Shown: one piece after another, positions 8,225-19,618 of the stretch
How positions within the stretch are numbered: position 1 is the first letter of the stretch
Layout: every line of letters starts with the position of its first letter
NCBI GenBank assembly: GCA_037176705.1
Contig: JBAWUJ010000071.1
Coordinates: 62,001 to 126,000 of the forward strand
Source: Molossus alvarezi
Taxonomy: Eukaryota; Chordata; Mammalia; Chiroptera; Molossidae
Direction: 5' to 3'
Length of the DNA: 64,000 nt
The notes under the pieces: model-generated
The model's input: the letters and a program-made list of their open reading frames with translations, nothing else
Databases searched by the model: none
Told to the model about the DNA's origin: nothing
Translations under genes and position numbers: made by a program

Positions 8225-11200
8225 TCTTCAGTTAATCCTCACCCGAGGGTATTTCCTTGATTGGCAGTTGCACACTGAAATGGCAGGATAATTCTGGGAG
8301 AAGAGGAACGGAGAAACCGAGGCAGGAAAGTTAAACAGAGCCAAGGAACTTTGCGCGACGTGTGTAGCAGGGCCTTGTCTTGAGAACCAGGCCAACAGAC
8401 TCTATTTGTCACAGAAGTGTGCAGCAGAGGAGGGGGCACGGAAGGGGAGAGGGGGAGAATTCAGACACCACTCATCCTGAAGTTGTTGGGACAGCAGGGA
8501 GGGAGGGAGAGAGGAAGGAGGAAAGAAGAGTGTAAAGGAATGAACCAAGCAACCAGGCAACCAAGCGACAAAAGAGGCAGGTCCTTCCCAGGAACTAGAC
8601 CAAAGAAAAGGGGAGGCTTTTGGACTCCAACTGCACCAGGAATATCTAGGCGAGGAACTCAAACCCAAAAACTTCCAGACAGAAGGGGATGTGAGGCAGA
8701 AAAGGCTCTTTAGATGAGCTGACAGCCTGCCTGTGCTTCCTAGGCCAGACGCGTAGGTGGGCTTGCTCCGTTTCCGTAATAAATGTGCATGAGTTCAGGT
8801 TGTGCTCCATTCACTTGCACTCACGTTGCAATAAATTCACGGAGCGAGCGGAACGCAGATCTTATGTGCAGTGTCTCCTCCACCTCCTTCCCCATGAGAA
8901 CACAAAGATCCAGGCTGACGACAGCCCTCTGCCGGTGATTCAGGGGATCGTCCAGTCACACCTCTCTGGTGTCTGTGAGCGGCGGTGCAGGTCCCATTTT
9001 CATCACAGGCGGCCTTTGAGAGGGAGTGGGAGGGGGGCAGGGGGTATGGTCAAGTGGGAGGGCAGGAGGGAGCGGGAAGAGGGAACTCTGCAACACCGCA
9101 TGAGTTTATTCTCTTTGGCTTTCCCCACACACTCACTGCTGCAAGAAGCAATGTGGAGTCACACCAAGATTCCCCACGGGAGAACAGGAAGGAGGGGTTG
9201 ACGGCAGGCAAATTTCCTTAGTAGGCCTCCTCCTCGCCCAGCCGCACCACTTGCCCTTGGCAGAGATTCCAGCGCCAGGCAAGGGGAGAGTGGGGGCGAA
9301 AGCTTCACCGTGCCCAAAGGGTAGGGCCCCCGGCCCATGGGAAGCTGGAGGCAGGCGGGCCGAGCAGTAGAGGGGTGTCCCGTGGAACACATCTGCCGCT
9401 TCTCCATCGGACTGGAGCTTGGTGGGTTGTCGGGGCGGCGGCCCAAACACACGGGTGGAGGGGGGCGCTCGCCTAGGGCGGGACTTTTGGGGGGGTTGCC
9501 CCGCCGGCTCGGGCCCGCCGCCTCAGGAGTGGTTCGCGGTGTCCTGCCAGGAATCCCTCCGTCACCCTCTTCAGTCCGCCAAATCCCCTTTTTGTCTGGG
9601 AAAAGTGGACATGTGTAAAGAGGAGAAGCAAACGGAAGACACAGCTCGGTGAGGCCGATTCACGTGCATTTTGTTTCCACGCGACACAGGTGTCAAGAAG
9701 TAAGTGTAAGGGATGAGGCCCCCACCTGCGTTTCTCAGACCCGTGAAAGTAGTTTTCATGGCAGGTACTGCCGCCTGTCATTTGCCCCTACCCTGCTCCT
9801 CCACACCGCCTTCCTTTTCCCCGGGGCGCAGGTGTGCTGCTAATTGCCACCATTCACGGCGGCCGCGGCCCCGCCCCCTTCGCCACGCCCCCGTCCTGAC
9901 GGCCCATCCCCCTGTGCGCCGACCCGGCCAGCTGTCAACCTCCTCTGTGCGGAGCTTATCACAGCCGCCACCGGGCAGGTGCTGCGCGATTGCCACACGT
10001 CACAGTGAGGCCAGCCGGATCGCATCGCATCACATCGCATCGCATCGCATCCTGGCTAACGGGGCCACGGAGACGCGTGGCCCAGCGCTCGGGAGCCCGG
10101 GCTCGTGGTCGATTCACGGCAGCGGGAGGGTGCTTGGGACACTTGTTTTCTCTCCTGTGTTCTCTGCTTCTCTCGCTCGCTCTCTCTCTCTGTGCCTCTC
10201 TCTCCGCCCCGCCCCCGTCCCCCTCTCCTCCTCTCTCTCACCCCCCTAGTCTCATAGAGCTCTCCTGTCTTGCAGGACAGGGAATTTCGCGGAGTCGTGG
10301 AAGGGACTGCTCCCCTAGGCCCCTCCTGTGCCGAGGAAGGTCAGGCGGGCAAGCGGATCCCGGGCGGATTTGGGGATTTCCTCGGAGCGAGGAGGCAGCT
10401 TCTCTGTGCGATCTCGGTTCCGGAGGAGGACACCTGCTGTGGGCAGCGAAGCTGGACCCCGGTGGCCTGGGGTTTTCGCCTGCGCCCCCGGTACGTCAAC
10501 CATCCACAGGAGTGGAAACGGTCCTGGTGCACACTGCAACTGTTTTCAGAGAGGTAGGGACTGTCGTGTCTTAGGTCAAATAAGTACTTTTGAAACATAA
10601 GTCCATCAAATCAACGTGTTCATAGTTATTGCTGATCCGCCCGCGCCCGCCCAGCCCCCAGCACACCAGGCCAACCCCGGCCGGCCTCGCCCCCCAACCC
10701 TGACACACACACACACGCACCCCCACGGTCACGCACAGCGCCCCGCCCCCACCCACACACACTGACACAGCAGCGCCCAGTCACGGCCCGTTAGAGATCC
10801 GGTCCACTGGTGGACCCGGTCGCTGTCCGTTGCAGCGGCCAAGTCCGGTGCCGGGCAACCTGTCTCTCCGGTCGCCCAGGCAACCGGCGCGGTCTCGCGT
10901 CCCCCGCAAGTCGTCCTCGCTCGTTCGGTGCCTCGATCGCGTGACCGCGGTTCTGCGGGCAGACCCGGAAGCGGGCCGGAGAGAGGCACACACGCACAGA
11001 CACTCCCTCCCTCCCTCGCACACAGACACACACGGGCCTCCACACCTCCCTCGCTCCCTCCCCCCTCCCCCCCTTGGCCTCTGGCCAAATCCAAATACAG
11101 AATCAGTCAATAAAACATTTCAATATCGCCGTGCTCTCGTCCTGTTCATGGGCTTTGCGTCAGTCTGCGGCGGCGGCGGCCCGGGCAGAGACCCTGAGAG

Positions 11201-11375
11201 GGCAGAGGAGATCTCCCCCTCCCTTTCGACCTGGAGGATGTTCAGTGGGCTGGCGAGGGAAGAGCGGCTGCCAGCCGCCCAGCCGGCCCGCGCGGTTTGT
11301 TTCTCACGGAAGGCTTCCGGGCCCGTGACGAGGGAGACGATCTGGTGGGAGACCTAAGAGTGTAGTGAGACATCA
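5692..11375 (+). repeat. Unit 2 (5684 bp), subfamily I
   Basis: Shares the subfamily I markers of unit 1 but has (CTG)11 and, uniquely among the eleven units, CTTGTTTTC near 10144 where the others have CTTGTCTTC. It has CGCTCG followed by six CT dinucleotides, and GCCTGCGCC near 10480. Its 3' end carries TCTCGCG, CTCGCTCCC and GGCCCGGG. These private variants identify a unit 2-like sequence as the source of the inverted segment in unit 4. Confidence 0.97.
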
Positions 11376-13885
11376 GGAGGGATACCTCGACTGGGAACAT
11401 CCTCCCTGAGGAGCAAGGGGTTCCCTTCCCACCCCGGGCCCCCACCCAGCTCAGGATCCCAGTACCAGGAAGAGACGTCCCCATCCCTTGTGGCTGTGCA
11501 AACCACCCGGGATCGAGGTCCAGGCTGAGGCTGCCGGGGTCCCTGGCAGTTCCTTTGAAAGGGCCTGCCCTCGCACGGAGCTCCGGGGACCCTCTTTCTG
11601 CGGGCTGCAGAGTGGGGGTGGGTGGCAGGGAGGGACAGCGGCAGCTTGAAAGGCACCAGAGACATCCCTGGGAAGAACTGAGTCAGTCCTTTGGCATTGG
11701 GGTGAGAGCTGGAGGGGCAGCTTTGTCGCAGGCACGCGTGCTGGTGGAGGCTGCTGTTCCATGGGTGAGCCCTTCCCTCGCGGGGCAGGCAGCCCGGTGG
11801 GTGGGCGCGCACCGTCCCTGGGACTCTGGTGACCTGGCACCCACTGTCTGGGCCACCCTGGTGATTGCCTGAGGCCCCGCCCCACGGCCCATTCAGGCCC
11901 ACCCAAGCGGTGTCCATTGATTTTTTCCTAGGATTGGCCTGTCTTGGCTCCCGCTTGCTCCACGTGGTCCTAAATTCTCTGAAACCAACAACACCAGGCC
12001 TCAGCGAGCCCCATCCCTCCTCTGGCTCACTGGCCCCAGGCCTGGCAGTAGTAGCAGCCAGCCTTGGGCCCCAGCTTGACATTGCCTAGGCACCTCCAAG
12101 ACCAGCACAGAAGGCAGCCATGTGTAGATCGCTTTGTAGCTTATGTCTGGTGGCCCCGGGGAGAACACACAGGGGCAGTGGCTGACCTCGCCCCGGAGCC
12201 AGCCTAGAAGAGTTGGCCTTTCCTTTGCTCCCTTTCCCTTAAGAATATTACGATGGCATCCTCAGTACCTGGAGGTGGGTCTTTGTGCTTCTTTCTCAAT
12301 AGGCTGTACGTATGTATTCTTTTTCTTGCTTCTCTCTTTCCTCCCTCCCTCCCTCCCTCTCTGGCTAGAGCCCTTTGGGGCTCAGGGCAAGACTGAGGAA
12401 GTTGTACAGAGAGCTCCCACATGCCCACTGCCCTGTAGTCCCTGCTCTTTCTTCCCCAAGTCACACACGGGCAGGCACGCAGGCACCCAATGCGTGAATT
12501 TTCTGAGGCCCAGAGGCCTGCTGCAGAACTTAGGATGAAACCCCTACCCTTCTCTTTTCCAGAAAGACAGGCATGGGCCTAAGCAAGGTGTCCTGGCCTG
12601 GGCCTGGGCCTGGGGGGTGGGGGTGGGGTTAGGGGGTGGGAAGGGAAGGCCAGGGCCACTTATTCCAAGGGAACAGCAATGGCTTGATTCCAATGCAGAG
12701 AGCCTAGGACTTTGCCTGAGGCTTCTACAACTCCCCCACACTTAGGCCACTGATTCCAAGCTGCAGGAAGGGAGCAGGGGCAGTCTGGGGCTGAAGGAGT
12801 TCGCCTCCATGTGCCAAAGCCCAAAACTGCCCTCCACCCTCTGAGAAAGGGCAGGGGTGAGGTGGCGGTTGGGTGGTGGTGGTGGTGGTGGTGAGCGGTG
12901 GCGGTTTAGGGGTGCAAGTGCAGGGCATCCAAGGAGAAGTTAAAGAGTCCATCTCGGCGTCTTAGATTCCCCAGGCCAAACGCCGGTGTGGACCGATGAG
13001 GGTCCAGGGAGGCCTGGTAGGGGATGAATGGACTCAGTAACCCTGTGTCTCGGGAACAACAAGCACACTCGTACTGAAACACTGTGCTCCAGCTGACGAT
13101 TTTGGTAACTCACCTTTAGGTACCCTTCACATGGATGGATGGAGAGATGGTTGGGTGGGTGGGTGGGTGGGTGTATGGATGGATGGTGAGCACTGAACTG
13201 GACAGACAGGACACACCGATCCTCCCTCCGCCCACCGATCTCCAAGGGTAGGTCCGGGCCTAGGACATGGGCAACCCCCCATCAAGTGAATTTAGTTAAC
13301 ACCTTTGTAGTTTGGACCATCAGTGAGTTTAGTGTAGGTCTCTGGGTCTGTGGGGCCACTACACAGGCCTCCCCTGAGCTCGCCTGTGTTCCTATGTGTG
13401 TGTGGCCCCTGTTACGCGCACACGCGCGCACACACACGGTACTCACCTCCGGAGAGCCCTGACTCCTAAGTCGTGATCCAGGGGTTGTTTGAAACATCAC
13501 CCCAAAGGAGTGGAGCCCAGGAGGGGGATGTGAACATATGTCCTAGATGCCAGTGAACTGTGTGTTCTTAAAAGGGTTCAGATCTTAGGTCGTAGGTGAT
13601 GTTTATATTTACTACCTTGCAATGAGAACCTAGAAACAAGTCAGGACATCAAAAATCCCTCTCTTTGAAAGTCAGGGAGTTCCTGCATGTGTCAGAGAGG
13701 ATCCCCTATTTGTCTCCTGGCCTTCCACAGAATTCACCCCAGGACCTGAGGTGTAATCTTTGAGTCTGATGAGTTTTTTGAGTCATTCTTTGTTGTTGCT
13801 GGTGCTGGTGCTGGTGCTGGTGCTGGTGCTGGTGCGGGTCCTGGTGTTGGTGCTGCTTCTGCTGCAGCTGCTGCCGGTGCCGCTG

Positions 13886-13918
<33 letters not shown>

Positions 13919-16900
13919 GTTCTTCAGTTAATCCTCACCCGAGGGTATTTCCTTGATTGGCAGTTGCACACTGAAATGGCAGGATAATTCTGGGAGAAGA
14001 GGAACGGAGAAACCGAGGCAGGAAAGTTAAACAGAGCCAAGGAACTTTGCGCGACGTGTGTAGCAGGGCCTTGTCTTGAGAACCAGGCCAACAGACTCTA
14101 TTTGTCACAGAACTGTGCAGCAGAGGAGGGGGCACGGAAGGGGAGAGGGGGAGAATTCAGACACCACTCATCCTGAAGTTGTTGGGACAGCAGGGAGGGA
14201 GGGAGAGAGGAAGGAGGAAAGAAGTGTGTAAAGGAATGAACCAAGCAACCAAGCAACCAAGCGACAAAAGAGGCAGGTCCTTCCCAGGAACTAGACCAAA
14301 GAAAAGGGGAGACTTTTGGACTCCAACTGCACCAGGAATATCTAGGCGAGGAACTCAAACCCAAAAACTTCCAGACAGAAGGGGATGTGAGGCAGAAAAG
14401 GCTCTTTAGATGAGCTGACAGCCTGCCTGTGCTTCCTAGGCCAGACGCGTAGGTGGGCTTGCTCCGTTTCCGTAATAAATGTGCATGAGTTCAGGTTGTG
14501 CTCCATTCACTTGCACTCACGTTGCAATAAATTCACGGAGCGAGCGGAACGCAGATCTTATGTGCAGTGTCTCCTCCACCTCCTTCCCCATGAGAACACA
14601 AAGATCCAGGCTGACGACAGCCCTCTGCCGGTGATTCAGGGGATCGTCCAGTCACACCTCTCTGGTGTCTGTGAGCGGCGGTGCAGGTCCCATTTTCATC
14701 ACAGGCGGCCTTTGAGAGGGAGTGGGAGGGGGGCAGGGGGTATGGTCAAGTGGGAGGGCAGGAGGGAGCGGGAAGAGGGAACTCTGCAACACCGCATGAG
14801 TTTATTCTCTTTGGCTTTCCCCACACACTCACTGCTGCAAGAAGCAATGTGGAGTCACACCAAGATTCCCCACGGGAGAACAGGAAGGAGGGGTTGACGG
14901 CAGGCAAATTTCCTTAGTAGGCCTCCTCCTCGCCCAGCCGCACCACTTGCCCTTGGCAGAGATTCCAGCGCCAGGCAAGGGGAGAGTGGGGGCGAAAGCT
15001 TCACCGTGCCCAAAGGGTAGGGCCCCCGGCCCATGGGAAGCTGGAGGCAGGCGGGCCGAGCAGTAGAGGGGTGTCCCGTGGAACACATCTGCCGCTTCTC
15101 CATCGGACTGGAGCTTGGTGGGTTGTCGGGGCGGCGGCCCAAACACACGGGTGGAGGGGGGCGCTCGCCTAGGGCGGGACTTTTGGGGGGGTTGCCCCGC
15201 CGGCTCGGGGCCCGCCGCCTCAGGAGTGGTTCGCGGTGTCCTGCCAGGAATCCCTCCGTCACCCTCTTCAGTCCGCCAAATCCCCTTTTTGTCTGGGAAA
15301 AGTGGACATGTGTAAAGAGGAGAAGCAAACGGAAGACACAGCTCGGTGAGGCCGATTCACGTGCATTTTGTTTCCACGCGACACAGGTGTCAAGAAGTAA
15401 GTGTAAGGGATGAGGCCCCCACCTGCGTTTCTCAGACCCGTGAAAGTAGTTTTCATGGCAGGTACTGCCGCCTGTCATTTGCCCCTACCCTGCTCCTCCA
15501 CACCGCCTTCCTTTTCCCCGGGGCGCAGGTGTGCTGCTAATTGCCACCATTCACGGCGGCCGCGGCCCCGCCCCCTTCGCCACGCCCCCGTCCTGACGGC
15601 CCATCCCCCTGTGCGCCGACCCGGCCAGCTGTCAACCTCCTCTGTGCGGAGCTTATCACAGCCGCCACCGGGCAGGTGCTGCGCGATTGCCACACGTCAC
15701 AGTGAGGCCAGCCGGATCGCATCGCATCACATCGCATCGCATCGCATCCTGGCTAACGGGGCCACGGAGACGCGTGGCCCAGCGCTCGGGAGCCCGGGCT
15801 CGTGGTCGATTCACGGCAGCGGGAGGGTGCTTGGGACACTTGTCTTCTCTCCTGTGTTCTCTGCTTCTCTCGCTAGCTCTCTCTCTCTGTGCCTCTCTCT
15901 CCGCCCCGCCCCCGTCCCCCTCTCCTCCTCTCTCTCACCCCCCTAGTCTCATAGAGCTCTCCTGTCTTGCAGGACAGGGAATTTCGCGGAGTCGTGGAAG
16001 GGACTGCTCCCCTAGGCCCCTCCTGTGCCGAGGAAGGTCAGGCGGGCAAGCGGATCCCGGGCGGATTTGGGGATTTCCTCGGAGCGAGGAGGCAGCTTCT
16101 CTGTGCGATCTCGGTTCCGGAGGAGGACACCTGCTGTGGGCAGCGAAGCTGGACCCCGGTGGCCTGGGGTTTTCGCCGGCGCCCCCGGTACGTCAACCAT
16201 CCACAGGAGTGGAAACGGTCCTGGTGCACACTGCAACTGTTTTCAGAGAGGTAGGGACTGTCGTGTCTTAGGTCAAATAAGTACTTTTGAAACATAAGTC
16301 CATCAAATCAACGTGTTCATAGTTATTGCCTGATCCGCCCGCGCCCGCCCAGCCCCCAGCACACCAGGCCAACCCCGGCCGGCCTCGCCCCCCAACCCTG
16401 ACACACACACACACGCACCCCCACGGTCACGCACAGCGCCCCGCCCCCACCCACACACACTGACACAGCAGCGCCCAGTCACGGCCCGTTAGAGATCCGG
16501 TCCACTGGTGGACCCGGTCGCTGTCCGTTGCAGCGGCCAAGTCCGGTGCCGGGCAACCTGTCTCTCCGGTCGCCCAGGCAACCGGCGCGGTCTCGCGTCC
16601 CCCGCAAGTCGTCCTCGCTCGTTCGGTGCCTCGATCGCGTGACCGCGGTTCTGCGGGCAGACCCGGAAGCGGGCCGGAGAGAGGCACACACGCACAGACA
16701 CTCCCTCCCTCCCTCGCACACAGACACACACGGGCCTCCACACCTCCCTCGCTCCCTCCCCCCTCCCCCCCTTGGCCTCTGGCCAAATCCAAATACAGAA
16801 TCAGTCAATAAAACATTTCAATATCGCCGTGCTCTCGTCCTGTTCATGGGCTTTGCGTCAGTCTGCGGCGGCGGCGGCCGGGGCAGAGACCCTGAGAGGG

Positions 16901-17073
16901 CAGAGGAGATCTCCCCCTCCCTTTCGACCTGGAGGATGTTCAGTGGGCTGGCGAGGGAAGAGCGGCTGCCAGCCGCCCAGCCGGCCCGCGCGGTTTGTTT
17001 CTCACGGAAGGCTTCCGGGCCCGTGACGAGGGAGACGATCTGGTGGGAGACCTAAGAGTGTAGTGAGACATCA
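11376..17073 (+). repeat. Unit 3 (5698 bp), type A of dimer
   Basis: First A-type unit. Markers: ACCAGGCC near 11995, the shorter TG tract near 13397, ACTCACCTCC at 13441 (donor-like site kept), GGAGAAACC near 14006, GCGCGACGTG near 14049, TGTGCGCC near 15611, CGCTAGCTC near 15871, GCCGGCGCC near 16175, ATTGCCTGATCC near 16325, TCTCGCG and GGCCGGGG. It also starts the (CTG)9 form with a CAGCTGCTG interruption that all later units share. A G gained near 15208 shifts the reading frame relative to units 1 and 2. Confidence 0.97.
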
Positions 17074-19585
17074 GGAGGGATACCTCGACTGGGAACATCC
17101 TCCCTGAGGAGCAAGGGGTTCCCTTCCCACCCCGGGCCCCCACCCAGCTCAGGATCCCAGTACCAGGAAGAGACGTCCCCATCCCTTGTGGCTGTGCAAA
17201 CCACCCGGGATCGAGGTCCAGGCTGAGGCTGCCGGGGTCCCTGGCAGTTCCTTTGAAAGGGCCTGCCCTCGCACGGAGCTCCGGGGACCCTCTTTCTGCG
17301 GGCTGCAGAGTGGGGGTGGGTGGCAGGGAGGGACAGCGGCAGCTTGAAAGGCACCAGAGACATCCCTGGGAAGAACTGAGTCAGTCCTTTGGCATTGGGG
17401 TGAGAGCTGGAGGGGCAGCTTTGTCGCAGGCACGCGTGCTGGTGGAGGCTGCTGTTCCATGGGTGAGCCCTTCCCTCGCGGGGCAGGCAGCCCGGTGGGT
17501 GGGCGCGCACCGTCCCTGGGACTCTGGTGACCTGGCACCCACTGTCTGGGCCACCCTGGTGATTGCCTGAGGCCCCGCCCCACGGCCCATTCAGGCCCAC
17601 CCAAGCGGTGTCCATTGATTTTTTCCTAGGATTGGCCTGTCTTGGCTCCCGCTTGCTCCACGTGGTCCTAAATTCTCTGAAACCAACAACACCTGGCCTC
17701 AGCGAGCCCCATCCCTCCTCTGGCTCACTGGCCCCAGGCCTGGCAGTAGTAGCAGCCAGCCTTGGGCCCCAGCTTGACATTGCCTAGGCACCTCCAAGAC
17801 CAGCACAGAAGGCAGCCATGTGTAGATCGCTTTGTAGCTTATGTCTGGTGGCCCCGGGGAGAACACACAGGGGCAGTGGCTGACCTCGCCCCGGAGCCAG
17901 CCTAGAAGAGTTGGCCTTTCCTTTGCTCCCTTTCCCTTAAGAATATTACGATGGCATCCTCAGTACCTGGAGGTGGGTCTTTGTGCTTCTTTCTCAATAG
18001 GCTGTACGTATGTATTCTTTTTCTTGCTTCTCTCTTTCCTCCCTCCCTCCCTCCCTCTCTGGCTAGAGCCCTTTGGGGCTCAGGGCAAGACTGAGGAAGT
18101 TGTACAGAGAGCTCCCACATGCCCACTGCCCTGTAGTCCCTGCTCTTTCTTCCCCAAGTCACACACGGGCAGGCACGCAGGCACCCAATGCGTGAATTTT
18201 CTGAGGCCCAGAGGCCTGCTGCAGAACTTAGGATGAAACCCCTACCCTTCTCTTTTCCAGAAAGACAGGCATGGGCCTAAGCAAGGTGTCCTGGCCTGGG
18301 CCTGGGCCTGGGGGGTGGGGGTGGGGTTAGGGGGTGGGAAGGGAAGGCCAGGGCCACTTATTCCAAGGGAACAGCAATGGCTTGATTCCAATGCAGAGAG
18401 CCTAGGACTTTGCCTGAGGCTTCTACAACTCCCCCACACTTAGGCCACTGATTCCAAGCTGCAGGAAGGGAGCAGGGGCAGTCTGGGGCTGAAGGAGTTC
18501 GCCTCCATGTGCCAAAGCCCAAAACTGCCCTCCACCCTCTGAGAAAGGGCAGGGGTGAGGTGGCGGTTGGGTGGTGGTGGTGGTGGTGGTGAGCGGTGGC
18601 GGTTTAGGGGTGCAAGTGCAGGGCATCCAAGGAGAAGTTAAAGAGTCCATCTCGGCGTCTTAGATTCCCCAGGCCAAACGCCGGTGTGGACCGATGAGGG
18701 TCCAGGGAGGCCTGGTAGGGGATGAATGGACTCAGTAACCCTGTGTCTCGGGAACAACAAGCACACTCGTACTGAAACACTGTGCTCCAGCTGACGATTT
18801 TGGTAACTCACCTTTAGGTACCCTTCACATGGATGGATGGAGAGATGGTTGGGTGGGTGGGTGGGTGGGTGTATGGATGGATGGTGAGCACTGAACTGGA
18901 CAGACAGGACACACCGATCCTCCCTCCGCCCACCGATCTCCAAGGGTAGGTCCGGGCCTAGGACATGGGCAACCCCCCATCAAGTGAATTTAGTTAACAC
19001 CTTTGTAGTTTGGACCATCAGTGAGTTTAGTGTAGGTCTCTGGGTCTGTGGGGCCACTACACAGGCCTCCCCTGAGCTCGCCTGTGTTCCTATGTGTGTG
19101 TGTGGCCCCTGTTACGCGCACACGCGCGCACACACACGGTACTCTCCTCCGGAGAGCCCTGACTCCTAAGTCGTGATCCAGGGGTTGTTTGAAACATCAC
19201 CCCAAAGGAGTGGAGCCCAGGAGGGGGATGTGAACATATGTCCTAGATGCCAGTGAACTGTGTGTTCTTAAAAGGGTTCAGATCTTAGGTCGTAGGTGAT
19301 GTTTATATTTACTACCTTGCAATGAGAACCTAGAAACAAGTCAGGACATCAAAAATCCCTCTCTTTGAAAGTCAGGGAGTTCCTGCATGTGTCAGAGAGG
19401 ATCCCCTATTTGTCTCCTGGCCTTCCACAGAATTCACCCCAGGACCTGAGGTGTAATCTTTGAGTCTGATGAGTTTTTTGAGTCATTCTTTGTTGTTGCT
19501 GGTGCTGGTGCTGGTGCTGGTGCTGGTGCTGGTGCGGGTCCTGGTGTTGGTGCTGCTTCTGCTGCAGCTGCTGCCGGTGCCGCTG

Positions 19586-19618
<33 letters not shown>

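Noticed and set aside
14855..15478. A 207-codon minus-strand frame from unit 3 onward
   Set aside because: In units 1 and 2 one missing G splits it into shorter frames. Composition is low-complexity and no domain is visible.
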